From: Podospora comata
Lineage: Eukaryota > Ascomycota > Sordariomycetes > Sordariales > Podosporaceae
NCBI GenBank assembly: GCA_017354895.1
Contig: CP071497.1
Coordinates: 806,001-870,000 of the forward strand
DNA: 64,000 bases
Reading direction: 5' to 3'
The position numbers and the translations under genes were made by a program. Of the stretch, positions 1 to 12,336 are shown one piece after another. The notes beneath the pieces were generated by a model. That model was not told the origin of the DNA and made no database searches. It saw only the letters and a list, made by a program, of their open reading frames with translations. Each line of letters begins with the position of its first letter. Position 1 is the stretch's first letter.

Positions 1-3000
1 AAACTTCTCTTGCCATACTTCTTGGAGACTCCCACCGCTCCGAAGCCGTGTTGGAACTCCCGCAGATAACTAGCTCCCGCGTGCAGTAAGTTGAAGACCT
101 CGCCAAATTGCACAAATCGTTCCACAACCTTCTGGTCCAAGTTGAAAACCTTGCAGACCTCCTCCTTTTCTTCTTTCGTTCCAAGGCTCCACATTCCCTG
201 AAATTCGGCGTTGTGAAGAGAAAGGCAGCATGGAATAACACGAGGGAGTAGGTACAATGGGGCAAGGGCGCCGTGGAAGTCGTTGATGTGGTAAATGTCC
301 GGGTTGAAGCGCTTCAAGGCCTCGGCAATACACTGGTTCCAAGCCGAGTAGTAAATGGCGCTGTCAAGATCATCCATTCTTTCCGGGTACGGATTGGCGG
401 GTGTTTGAAGGCGGAAAACTGGTGCATCGAGCAGAACGTAGGTGATATTCCGGAGCGTGTGGTATTGAACATCGACATTGTACTGAGAGCCGAGAATCGT
501 GATCTCCATAGGCTCGGCACGTTGATCAACTGGGTACCCATTAGGATACGCGTTCTCAAGACCCCCAACACACGGGACGACCCAGATGATATCTAGATGG
601 CCAAGAGCTTTGCCCATCAGTTGTGCCATCACACCAAGACCACCGATCTTGATCTTGATCTTCCAGTCTTCAATATCGTACTCCATTGTGGCAATGAGGG
701 CCTTCTTGCGAGGAGCCCCAATGTCCATATGAAGGCCTTGGCCATTCAACCCTCTGCCGGTTGTGTGTGATGTCCCGGGCCGTGTTGGACCACCGACAGA
801 GGATGCATCAGACGAGGGTCGACTCGGTCGAGGCAATGGCTTTTCCTTCATTTCGAAAACTTGCCGGAGCTTCTCAGACAGTTTACCATGCTTCGTGACA
901 GCGCCCGAAACATTGTGCTTGACTTTGTAAAACGACCCGGTGAATGTGAATACGACGAGCCATCCCGTAAGCAACGGCAACACCCACATGAGCGAGAAGA
1001 TTGTAATCTGCCGTACCCTGCTGCCTGCTGGAAACTTGCTGTATCTCATGGTGGCATCGTCCACTTCAAACCGCCATCCCACAAAAGGGGAAGGGGGAGA
1101 CTCAGTGATGTTGACAACATTTTGCCTCAAGGACCCAGGGGGCAGTCTGTCAAGCACATAGTCGAAGTTGACATCACCGAAAATCCACGTCTGGTCCGGA
1201 AGACCATCCGGGTTCAAGCCCCAAACGTTAAATTGCAGAGCGGTTGGCCACTCAGCCATGATATCCACAGACCAAACACCACTGTCGGCCTTCTGGAGCA
1301 TCTTGTTTGGAATGCCTGCGTCGAACCCGAACGCATTGAAGTGACCGTTGATGAAGAGGTGGGGGAAACGCCGGGGTAGGTTGGATGCATCCAGGTCACC
1401 TTCTTGCTGGTGATGGCTACTTCCAGCAAGCTTGCTGTAGTACTGACAGACGACATGCTCGCCAGTCCAATCCTGCAGGTTTGTTCCTGTCCAATTCTTG
1501 GCTGGTAGCCTGTAGTCTTCGCCCGTGTAATCGAGCCATGGGGTCCAGTTCGAGCTCCATGTTTGAGAACATCGGAACTTGGTGGCGCCTGCTGCTCTGT
1601 GGCGAACAAAGATGTCCTCTCCTTTAGCGTAGACAAGCTCCCTGGAGTAGTTGGCATGTCTGGGGAAGACCATGGGATTGCTCTGGGGCCCAACTCGCAA
1701 CAGGAAGTGATCCGTTGATCCCGTACTGCCCGTGCCCGCTTTGTCGGTGGCATTCCGTACTGTAATGCGGTGAATGCCATCGGGAATGGAGTTGATTGTG
1801 GCGGCGAATTCCCACACCGATGCGACCTGACCAACGTATTTTGTGGAATTTTCAACGACATTCAGCTTCTTGCATCTCAGGGACCCCCTATTGAGCGACG
1901 CAACAGCTCCGCCGACCGTGTTGGATGTAATCTCGATGGAGTTGAATACACCCTCACAATCCATCTCCTGTGAAAAATGTATCTGTATCTCCACAGATGT
2001 TTTGCCGTCCTTGGCAGACTCCAAGCGATAGTCATGACCTGGGAGGAACTTGGTGATGACAGGAGCTGGGCCGACCCAGCTTTCGACGGGAACAAAGGCC
2101 TTGAACCCCCAAGCGGGGAAGCTGAGCTCACTCAAGCAGCCGTGAAATAACTCATCTTCATTGTCATCAATTCGCTTGGTCGAAGGTTCAAGTGTGTACT
2201 CCTCATAGGGGTATAGGAGGTTCCTGACCGTGGCACCTGCTCCGAAGGCTGATAGCAAAGCTGTCTGAGGATCAGAGCAGTTGAACTTGTAGCTGATGGT
2301 CCTGTTCTCGTTTCCTAGCATTAGCCACACCGGGTCCTCGCCATGAGGTACTGACGAAAAGTTTTGCAGTTGTTGATGGGGCATTCTGATGTAGCTCCAT
2401 AGACCCAGCTCTGTGCCAGTTCCGTTTGATCCGGGAAGGTAGATCCAGTTGGTATAATTCGATAATTGGTACATCTCAAAGCCATCGTTAAGTGCCGGGT
2501 AGACTGTTCTTAGTTCCAGAAATCTCTTGACGACTGCTCGGATTGGGTGTGAAGGATCACGATGATCGAGGCTGACGTTGGGATCGTCGCAGCCGTAGAG
2601 GGCAGCGTCGAGGGGAAAATTGAAGTACTTTTCAGATCCGACTTTGTAGCAACCGTGAAGCTCCCATGCATTCGTTGAAGTCATGGGCTGACGACCGTAA
2701 AGATAATTACCGGCGATGTTTTCGAGCACATAAAAGGCCTGCTCCTCGCCCCAGTTGACGATGGGGATGCCAGGCATCAAGAGAGACATGATGAAGGCGC
2801 CAACCAGGTACTTCTGCGTTCCATTTTGAATTGATGGCCAGCGGAAGACATCTTGGTTGGACACGCCAAACATGTGACGGGGGTCGAACTTGCCAGTGTT
2901 GGCGTTGATAAAATCCGTCGTCATGAGCATATCTTGCCACCCCTCTGCCCAACTGATCCGAGTATCCATTTCAGCGCCGTATTCGCCATCGATGCCGAGA

Positions 3001-4326
3001 AATCGTGTGAGAGCACGATAAGCAGAATAATGAAAACAAGCAGAGTCCAGTGCTTGTACGGGACGAATGTACGAAGACGGGCTTGTTTCGTTCGTTGCGT
3101 TGTAGCTCTCGGCGGGTGTCGCAGCGAACATGGGAGGCTCTTTGCCTCGACCATAATACAGAGCGCCTAACGCATTCCCACCAACGATTTCGCCCGGAAT
3201 AAAAAAGTTGTCTTTGCCATATTTCTTGGCGCATCCCCTGATGTACTCGGACCAATCTGCTTGAGCGTCGAGTGTGATGGTCAGGCCCTTGTCGATACGA
3301 AAGCCATCGATGTCGAGACTTGCGATAGTCATGCAAGAAAACAGCTTGATCTTGTCGAGAACACTTGGCCGCCACTCTCGGAGACGATCCTGGACGAAGC
3401 CAAACTTGGATAATTGTTTCTGCCATTCTGGGTACTTGCCAAAGGACTCGACATCACCATACTGTGTGGTGTTAGCGAAAGTTATACGACACAAGGGAGG
3501 TGAAATCCCATACCTGGTCAAAGTCACTGGTTCGACACTTGGTCATCTTAGACATCACATCGTCTCCAATAGGCTTTCCATGCTCATCCCAAAACCGTGG
3601 ATATTCGCAATCAACTAGGGCCTCTCCCAGCGGAAAATCCCAGTATCTTCGGGGTGACTTCCATACGGCTTTGTGTTCGGTGAAGCTGAAAGGTGTGGTC
3701 GTATTGAGGTATCCTTCGAAGCCAAGAAGATCACCCATCGTCGAGATGGTATTTTCGAAGACAACATACATGCCACGTCGGTGAATCTCGTCGATGGCCT
3801 TTCTCCAGACCGCAATTGTTCCAAAGTGTTGGTCGAGGAGAGTCAGGTCCAATGGACTGAATGAATCGGCCGACCATGGCTGGTTGATGAAGGGACTGCC
3901 ACAAATGTAGATTGCCTGTGTCAAGTCAGTGACCCTGCTCCAGGCTCATCATGAGAGAAGCACACTCACCTTGATACCCATGCCCTGAAGATAATCAAGC
4001 GTGTCCATGAGACCGCTTACATCGCCGCCGGCCCGCAGCTGGGTTGAAAGAATGTCGACCTCGAAAGCAGTTCCATTGGCGTTGTCGTTGGATGGGTCGC
4101 CGTTCACAAATCTGTCAAGAAAAAGAGAGTAGAATGGCATTCGCCAGTTCTCTGGAGATGATTGGAACTCATGGTCAGGCCACTCTCCCCAATAGTCGAG
4201 GGGTGTCCTGGCCGACTTGTTCTGGTTGAGGTTGTATTCCTCATATTCTGGGATATATGGAAGTGAAAGACTGGACGCTGCAAAAAGAAGCATAAGAAAG
4301 AATGACTGTACCGACGCACCCATCAT
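1..4326 (-). CDS. ags1: Alpha-1,3-glucan synthase, 5' part (runs off left edge)
   Basis: Makes cell-wall alpha-1,3-glucan at the plasma membrane. Three exons are visible: 4326-3970, 3915-3514 and 3461-1 (still open at the edge), about 1,406 residues of a family that is usually near 2,400. An N-terminal signal peptide (MMGASVQSFFLMLLFAASS) leads into a GH13 amylase-like domain. Its nucleophile Asp is in GFRIDK at about residue 310. A transmembrane segment lies near residues 1071-1093, then a cytosolic GT5 glycogen/starch-synthase-type domain begins with the nucleotide-sugar motif KIGGLG near residue 1191. The multi-pass C-terminus lies outside the window. ATG 4326 was chosen because the signal peptide follows directly; the next codon is also ATG. 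Introns are 54 and 52 bases with good GT-AG borders. No break is seen in the visible part. Confidence 0.95.
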
Positions 4327-6474
4327 GGCGGAAAGCGAATGATAGCCACCACGAAGAAGTGTGCGAGGTGAATGGAAGGGATGTGGGTGGTACACCACAT
4401 GCAACGAGTGTGAGGGTGCAAAAGACAAAAGCAAGACAAGAAGAGATCACCCAGGAAGGATGTTCCCGTGGGAGAACTGGGACACCAGTCTTCCATATCG
4501 CGTTCTCACAGACGCCCGGGTGCCTCCTGGGCTCAAATTGCCTGAGGCCACCCCCTAACCGCCTCGTAGAGGCAAGAAGCATGATGACGGGGGTAGAATA
4601 TCGCTGCTCATCCCTGATCACGGCGCGTGGGATGCATCCTTCTTCCGATGTTTCTCACATCTTACAGCTCACCCCCCTGTGCAGAGATGCTCAGCTTGAG
4701 AGCCTCACATCCCTACTCCGTTTAATCACACAAAGTGATGGGAGTCAAGGGTCAAGGTGGTACACCGTGGCGGTTTCAATGGGTCAAGGCAGTGTCCCTG
4801 GGTGTGGCCTGTGGTTCTGGCGGGCGGGCCGGGAGCAGGCTAGCAATGTCGGTAACACTGATCCTCCTGCTCGGGTTGACGATACACAGAGAAAAGCTTC
4901 CTTTCTTTTATTTCCTGAAGGATTTGGGGGAGATGGAGGCTAATTCTCTATGTCATAGTCAGCGGCCGGCTCTTGTGAGATGAAGTAGGATGTTTGGAAG
5001 AGGTGATGTCTGTGGTTGTGGAGTCACACCAAGCTTACATGAGTTCTGACGACAAAGGCATCATGCAAGAAAACTTATTAATGAGCAGGTACCTGCGTAC
5101 CAGCATCTGATGGGCGAGTACGGAGCGGCAAGGTCGAGAAGGGGACGGGCAGACATGCCGTCGCTGATGAAGTGATTGGATTGATACCTTCCGTACCTGC
5201 ATCCGAAGAAACCTGACAAACAGATATCGCCCCTGCATCACCCATCCATCAAGCTCACAATCTGAGACCATGTGTCGGCACTTGCCACAGCCCTGATTAT
5301 CAACCAGTTGCTTCTGCCTTTTGACACAGGCAGTCGTACCCACTTGAACAAATCCCTTCCCCGCCCTTTGAAATCGCTCTTCCAGTTTTGCAAGTTCTTT
5401 CCATTGAGCCTTGAATCCTGCAAGCATTGCATGACTCACATTGCTTCGTGGACTTATTTTTCACGTATTCTGATGCCTGTTACACGACGTATAACAAGTT
5501 CATCATATTACGCCGAGCCTCATCGGCTTACCCTATGTCTGGCCCATACTGGGAGAGCACGTCTTTGGTACAGCCTCTTGGCATAATGTCGTATTGCGAC
5601 CGGCATTTGCCGTTTTGGTATGTTCTGAAAGTCGTTCCCAACTTTCTTGCACAGCGTGACATTGACGATCTTGTTTCAGATAGGCAAGATATAAAACTGT
5701 TAGTGCTAGGGCTGACTCTCTGCGCCGAAAGAAGACAGCACTGTTCAGCCGCATTAGAAACATGCAAGATAAGAACCTGGAATACGTATCCGTACGCGCC
5801 GCATTCTCTACCATCGTCAACGACCGCCGCCGCCGCAGAGATAACCAGATTGGGAATCACACCAATCGCCAGGTACCACCGCCGCCACCCACGGGACGAG
5901 TTTGATATGTCCCGCCTCGGACGGACGCTAACCCGGCGCCCTGGCTTTGAAAATCTATGTGTGCTCCCGTCTCAAGTGGCTTTCATAATGTTATCTCACT
6001 GGTGTATTCGTAGCAAGTCAGCATCCTGCCATGGCAGAGATGCATATCCAACACACCCACCAGAATCTGCCTCGTCAAAGAAAAGAAAAGTCACAACCCC
6101 TGGACCTTGCATTGATCCCAATTCGGTTGACCGATTTTCCAAACCTTCTCCAGGTCCCGGGAGCATGGGCGAGAAAGGCCTCACCATCGGTCACCATTTG
6201 GCCAACAGCCCGAGGTCATGGCCCATGCGGGGTGTTTATGTCGACACCTGTACGAGTCTAGCTCTGCAAACGATGCGTGAGAGGTCAGCTTACACGCTCT
6301 CCGAGGCGTGTTCCTTTTCACTCCCTTTTTCTTGTGTCACTGCAAGAAATCTCTCACTCACAGTCTTTCCTTCTCTCTCACACGCTGCCACGGTTATCGT
6401 CAAGCTGAGGGATTGTCGATCGCTCTCGTCCATTCTTTTAGAAAACATATCTTGTCGTCACTCATTCAGTCACA
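4327..6474. other. 2.1-kb intergenic region between divergent ags1 and a secreted-protein gene
   Basis: Long divergent promoter region, as expected for a regulated cell-wall gene. The last 150 bases before 6475 are rich in CT runs, typical of a fungal 5' leader. A stop-free stretch of about 360 codons lies on + from 5427 to 6509 (first ATG at 5535). Its Ser/Arg/His/Cys-rich translation and its overlap with the next gene's start argue against coding. No RNA gene or repeat was recognised. Confidence 0.6.
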
Positions 6475-7265
6475 ATGTTGTTTCATTTGTCAGCTCGACT
6501 CGGCCGTAGTTTCTGGGCCCTCCTTGCGGTACTCATGGGGCTGCTCATGGCTGTCGCTCCGGCGAGCGCAGCCATGTCCCCCACAGAGATCGCGGTCGCT
6601 TGCCACAGCCTTGCCCGCATGGCATTCGACCTGAAAGATCTCGTAAATGTGGTTGCGCAGAAGAGAAATCCGGGACCTTTCCAGGTATGTGGTGCTCAGC
6701 CCTGGCATCCGGAAGTCTCGGAGGCTGTTGTGCTCGTTGCGCAACACTGACACGACACGAGCACTGACAGGATATCCTTGACGAGTTCAATGATATTTCC
6801 GACTCTTGTCTCTCCAACATCTCGGTCATGATCCGCTCTTCTGTCGTGACTGACCAGGCGGACCAGCAGCTGATTTACGAGGCTTACTCCAATGTATGTT
6901 TGTTTATCTTTGATCCACTGTTCTTGTTAACTTGTTTGTCCCGATAACTAATCTTGTGTCTGCGGTATCAGTTTATCCAGGGCCTCTTTGAGCTGATGGA
7001 CTCCGTCACCGAATCTGCCCCGGTCCTCATCGTCCTCGATAAGCAAGCCGAGTTCCGTATTCCTGCCGCCGTCCGCGAAGTCGCCGGCGTCGTGGATGCT
7101 TTACTCTATCAGCTCATGGCCATCTTTCCGACCAACACGTCCTATTCATCGCAGACTGCAAACCAAAAGACCCAAGTCGATACGCACTTTCGTCAGGCCG
7201 TCCACGCGTTCCATCTGGCTACGGCCAACACTGGATCCCCATACTCCAACACCACATCCCTTTAG
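6475..7265 (+). CDS. Small secreted alpha-helical protein, unrecognised family
   Basis: Three exons, 6475-6684, 6771-6893 and 6972-7265, join in phase to give 208 residues. The N-terminus is a signal peptide: a basic start, then a leucine/alanine core ending near APASA. The mature chain is predicted to be mostly amphipathic helix, with only two Cys (in VACHSL and DSCLSN) and N-glycosylation-type Asn near the C-terminus (TNTSY, SNTTS). Size and helical make-up recall HsbA-like or cell-wall galactomannoprotein-type fungal proteins, but no diagnostic motif was found, so I assign no function. It shares a 2.1-kb divergent promoter region with alpha-1,3-glucan synthase, so a wall or surface role is possible but only inferred. 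Both donors are GTATGT, which supports the splicing. Confidence 0.72.
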
Positions 7266-7939
7266 TAGCCCATCCGATCAGGTACATAGCAGACCCGTGG
7301 TTGCCACCAGTTGTATACTTACCTAAAGAAAAAGACCTGGACATTTTCGTTCTTGTAGGTGTGTAGTTAGTCGTGTATTATTATTGTTGACGTCCAGATT
7401 GTTTCGTTCCCCTTCAACTGTGCATGTCTTATGTCATTGCCTATTAGATGTCCAGATAAAACGACGCCGTGATGGTTCTCTGGAGGTGGACCTCCTTTTA
7501 CCCCTGATCGCCATCCCAACCCTAACCCCTGTCCGGCGGCATAACGGGTTCTCAACCCCGCGCGCCCCGGACCCCGCCAAGGGAGCCAACCCCATCAAAG
7601 GAGGGGCAAGGCGCATCTGCCTTCTCCATCTCCATATTAGCCTGAAATAGCCTATTGTTCAACTGTCGTCATGTGCGACGGCGAGAAAACCTCAGCAAAA
7701 ACATCCACGCGCCGGGACAAGTGCGACCGGACCGAGACCTGAGCGAAGCAAACCATGGCGACTCCCGGTTGAGTCGCGTCGTCGCACGGGAGAGGGGGAG
7801 CCGCCATCGCAACCACCCATTTGATCCCCCCTCTCCCCCCCTCCAACTTGGGCTCCTAAATATCTACTTCTCCAATTTTCCTCGCCGTCTTTTATTTTTT
7901 CCAAATCAGTGACATCATCATCACATTCTCGTTCCAAAA
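7266..7939 (+). promoter_or_regulatory. Intergenic region and leader of the aldose 1-epimerase gene
   Basis: No gene seen. Holds the 3' flank of the secreted-protein gene, a short telomere-like run (aaccctaaccc near 7519-7529) and, from about 7820, a CT-rich tract followed by a short AT-rich stretch before ATG 7940. Confidence 0.5.
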
Positions 7940-9044
7940 ATGTCCTCCGACGCCCCCCTCGTCTCTTTTCTCCCTCTGGGAGCCATCATCCAAGAGCTTC
8001 GCGTCGGCGACCTCAATATCGTCCAGGGCTTCCCCACTCAGGACCTCTATGTCTCCCACAACGGCCCATTCTTTGGGGAGACCATCGGCCGGGTTGCGAA
8101 CCGCATCTCTAATGCCAAGCTTGACAGTCTGAATGGGGGCAAGACGTATAGCTTGGCTGCGAACAACGGGGTGAATAACCTCCACGGAGGAGTCGTGGGT
8201 TGGGGGAAGAGGGTCTGGGATGGGCCGGTTCCTGTTGGTGTCAGAGAGATTCCTGGGGTGGGCAAGATTGAAGGCGGGGAGAGCGTCAAGTTCACGCTTG
8301 TGAGCGAGGATGGGGATGAGGGGTTTCCGGGGGAGGTGAAGGCGACGGTGGTGTATACTGTGGGCAAGCAGACGGAGGGGGGGAAGGAGGTTGTTGTGCT
8401 GGGGATGGAGTACGAGGCTGAGCTGGTTGGGGAGGGGGTGGAGGAGACGGTTGTCAATATGACGAATCACTCGTGAGTTGGTTACTCCTGGAACAGGACA
8501 CTGGGAGAAAGGGTCTATATGCTGACTTGCTGGGGATGGCAGTTACTTCAACCTTACCGGCGGCTCGTCAATCGAAGGCACGGAGGTCACCCTCGTGACG
8601 AACAACTACCTCCCCGTTGACGACGGCGGTATTCCTACCGGCGGTCCCGCCCCCTTTGCCAAGGTCCAGGGACAGACTCCGTTTGTTCTTGGTGCTCAAG
8701 AGCCGGATATTGACGACTGCTTCGTTGTTAACGAGGCCGCTGGTTCTATTCCTATCGACACCCGCGCCGAGTCCCTGACCAAGCTCGTCAGCGCTAGACA
8801 CCCCGAGACTGGCATCCACCTCGAGGTTCTCAGCACCGAGCCCGCCTTCCAGTTCTATACTGGCAAGTACATTGACGTGCCTGAGGTGGCTGGCATCCCG
8901 GCGCGCAAGGCCAGAAGTGGGTTCTGTGTCGAGCCGAGCCGTTATGTGAATGCGGCGAATGTGCCCGAGTGGAAGAGCCAGATGCTGCTCAAGAAGGGGG
9001 AGAAGTACGGGACGAGGACTGTGTACAGGGCTTGGAAGGAGTAG
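7940..9044 (+). CDS. Aldose 1-epimerase (galactose mutarotase family)
   Basis: Interconverts alpha and beta anomers of galactose/glucose or related sugars; cytosolic, no signal peptide. Two exons, 7940-8472 and 8543-9044, give 344 residues, normal for the family. Landmarks are the early GETIGRVANRI motif, NNLHGG, the catalytic His in NHSYFNL (His177, whose neighbouring Ser codon is split by the intron) and the catalytic Glu in GFCVEPSRYVNA (Glu308). The donor is GTGAGT and the intron is 70 bases. The 3' end faces that of the DNA ligase gene across 96 bases, so the two are convergent. A rarer possibility is a glucose-6-phosphate 1-epimerase-type substrate, but the GalM motifs fit better. Confidence 0.93.
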
Positions 9045-9140
9045 ATTGCAATTGCACCTACATGATACCGGGTAGTCTGACAGAATGAATAAAAGTAACA
9101 GGCCATAGGCTCTTCATAATCCTGTGATATCCCCTGAGCA

Positions 9141-11779
9141 TCACTCGTCCTCGTCCATGATATCCTCCCCTTCCTCCTGTTCCTTTTCCACCTCCTCCAT
9201 GGGCCTCTTCGCCGGCCCAGCCTCTTGCTTCCTGTACAACCCCGCCAGCACCTCACTGGTACTCGCCTCCTCAATCCCCTTATCCTCTCGTTTCCTCACA
9301 AACCTCGGGAACCGCAAACTCAACCCCTTGTCAGGGTGTACCATTCCCACAGCAGCAGTATAAGTAGGACTAACCGTCACATCCGCAAACGCCACCTCCC
9401 ACACCTCTGTTGGATTAAACCACACGTCCGGTTTCGGCCCGTAATACTCCACAAACCCTGGCTTCTTCCCCAACGTCCTCCCTTCTATCGCTGGGTCGTA
9501 ATATGCCTTGTTAGCTTTGTAGAAGTTGTCCGTGAAGCCGGACATGCACTTGCACACTGCCTCTAGGGAGCCTGAATCCTCATTTCGGACCGCTAGGAGG
9601 AACGGGGACCAGAACTGGGACTTGCGGCCTGTGCCGTGCCAGGCAGCGATGGGGATTAGGTCCAACGGCTCTGAGGAGGAGGAGAGGGAGGTGGAATAGT
9701 CCTTTTTTACTTTGAGCCAGGAGTCGAGACGTTTGTCTGGTTCGTAGGTTGACAGGAGGGGTTTGCGGCGGGATCTTTTCTGGGGGGGTGGGGGGTTGAG
9801 GGGGGTTTCCTTGGTGGCGGTGGTGGTGGTGGGTTTGTGCTTGTCGAGTAGTCCAGCGGCGGCAGACTGGTCCTCGTAGGGAATGTCGGGGAGGTTATCC
9901 AGAATTTTCACCATTATCCCCTCACATTTTGCCTCTAAGGCGGACTTGAAGAAGGTGAGGACTGGTTCGGAATCTTGTGAGGTCGCGTCTAGGCTTTTGA
10001 CCCAGGTGAAGTGATGGGGGATTTCGATGAAGAGTGACCGGAGCATGTCCCGGCGTTCGCGAAAGGGGCGGTCGAGGAGGGGTTGGCCGTTGAGGTACAT
10101 CAAGTCAAAGGCGAAGAGGCAGACGTTGATGGTTATGCTGCCTACGGCGACGTCCTTTCTGGCGCGGTTGGAGAGGGTTTGAAAGTTTTTGAGCTCGCCG
10201 GTGGTTTGGTCCACGGCGACAACTTCGCCTTCCATGATGAAGCTTTGGACATCTTCGCCTCTTATCTTGGGCACCAAGGAGACGAGGTCGGGGTATTTGT
10301 CCGTCATTAACTCGAGGTGACGGGAGAAGATGGAGACTTTGCCGTCGGCATCGCAGTGGACCTGGGCGCGCTGGCCGTCGTACTTGTACTCGCAGGCAAA
10401 GTCTCGCCCCTGAAGCTTGGTGAGCATCTCGCTGAGATCGCGGGTGATACTGCCTAGCATGGGACGGAGTGGGATGTGGAGGTTGAGACCACATCGGATG
10501 GGCAGCTCGTCTGATATGCCAATATCAAGAAGCACTGGGATGAGGTCATTATAATCTGGATGTCTGGCAAATGATGCTTTCACGAGCTCCTCTCCTCTTG
10601 ACCATATCTCAGCTAGTTCTTCCTTACTGAGCTTCGCTAGCTCTGCTGGCTCCCTGGTAGGGAAATCCGCACCGGGTGGCTTGGAGAGAAGAAAGGCTCT
10701 TGAGAGAGCTATCAGCATAGTCGTCTTGACAGCACCGATACGAAGCTAGAAGACGTTAGCTATGCTTACGATGGTCATGAAGTGGGAACACGTACATGCT
10801 GACACAAAGTGCGGACGATATATCTGCTCTCCTCGCCTCCTCGAGCATCTTGCAACAGTCTGTCCACAATACGTTGTTTGATGTCTCCACTACCCTGACC
10901 TTGTGTCTTTGCAATCTTGACCAGAGACTCAAACACACCCTTGATGGTCAGTGGCTTTGGTTTTTTCAGGGTGAAGCTTTGCTTCTTCTTGGCCTCAAAG
11001 GCAACATCACCCGGATCACCCAATCTATCATGCATGGCTTTCAGCGCCCGGTTGTCAAGTCCGCATACTTGCTTTAGTGCTTTGGAGATAGCCGAACCTC
11101 CCAGACCAAGCTCCATGGAAATGTATGGGGGTGAGATGGCATTGGTGGCCAGCCATACTGCGGGCAACAGGCTGTTTGGATCGCCCTCAATAAGTAGACG
11201 AAGACAGTTGACAAGCGTGTCCACGATCTTGATCCTGCTTTGGGTGCTACTGACAAGCACAAAGCACTGTGTAAGCAAGGCGTAGGATGACTTGCCGCGT
11301 TCGGCAGCCCATGATTCTTGGAGCTGCGGGACGTATTTGGATGGATCAAATGTCAAGGGGCTTTCATCCAGTGGTATTGTGGTTGTTACTTGATCTTCCA
11401 CTGCCGCGACTGACGAAAGCGATAGAGTGTTCTTGGATTTTGGTGTATCAACCTTGGGGGATACGGACAACTTCAGTGGTGATGGAGGAGCTGGAAGAGC
11501 TGGTGATGTATTTGGTTCTGGCTGAAGCTGTTGTTGTCTTTGGTTTGATGCTTGGACCTCTGCATCCCACTCAGCCTGCAGCTTCCGAGCCAGTTCCTCG
11601 TCAGTCAATTGCTCATCCGACTTAGACTGTGAACCATTTTGCTGAATCTCAGAAGTGGTTCTTGATGACGATCCATTCTGCTGTTGCTTGGCAAAAAAGT
11701 ACTGTATTCCTTTGGTCGCCGGGACTGCAGCCTTCTTCGTATCAGAATTGAGTTTCCTCTTCTTCGCCGGGCTCGCCAT
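9141..11779 (-). CDS. cdc9: ATP-dependent DNA ligase I (replicative, Cdc9-like)
   Basis: Seals nicks between Okazaki fragments and in excision repair, in the nucleus. Exons 11779-10796 and 10745-9141 give 862 residues. Order: basic start with KKRK, a PIP-box-like TKGIQYFF (residues 22-29), a disordered Gln/Ser/Pro linker, the DNA-binding domain, the adenylation domain with KYDGQRAQ (nucleophile Lys449), the EGEVVA motif, and an OB-fold domain ending in an acidic tail. A Pro/Thr-rich, basic insert (residues about 620-650) interrupts the region between the EGIMVK motif and the downstream LKVKKDY motif, where family members are often more compact. The PIP motif has Thr where the usual first Gln stands. 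It is divergent from eIF3k. Lig4 is excluded by the lack of BRCT repeats. Confidence 0.97.
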
Positions 11780-12336
11780 GATGGGACGATGTAAGCACGG
11801 TACCTAGGTAAGGTTTATCGTGGTAGCATGCGGGCGTTCGATGGAAAAGAGGGATTAAAAGCAGCGTCCCGAGGCTATTACCTTATTGAATCACCCTCCA
11901 CATCAAACTCTGACATGTGAGAAATTGGGTGGGGAAAAGCATAAATACTGGGCAGCTTCCCTCAAGTTGTGAAAAGAGAGCTCTGATATACTGTTGAACT
12001 CAACCCACCTCCAAACCGATCAATGACGTTCCGGCGATGCACTGCAATCGCAGTAGCACGCGTCAGCCAGCGCGAGGCAGGCGCCAAAACAGCTGACTGG
12101 CAGCCCCGCGCCGAGAAAGCCTGAAGCTTTGGCCATCTCCGTTCAGCGCTAGCCTGTTCTGGAGCGCCAGCGGGCTTGGCATGCTTTCACACACACATCC
12201 TTGAAAAAAAGAGCGGGAAATCCCAGCCCCACCATGCGAGAGGAGAGCGGGAAAGGAAAGATTCTTGACGGGTTCGCGCAAGACCCCCCGAGTGTCGCTT
12301 TTCCTCCTGCAACCCACCCTCTCCTCACACAACACC
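11780..12336. promoter_or_regulatory. Divergent promoter region, DNA ligase I / eIF3k
   Basis: 557 bases with no gene. A perfect ACGCGT hexamer (MCB/MBF-type site) lies at 12058-12063, about 280 bases upstream of the ligase ATG and about 275 upstream of eIF3k. Budding and fission yeast ligase genes are cell-cycle controlled through such sites, so it may drive the ligase side. A single hexamer is weak evidence, because the same hexamer also occurs upstream of two other genes in this window. Confidence 0.45.
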
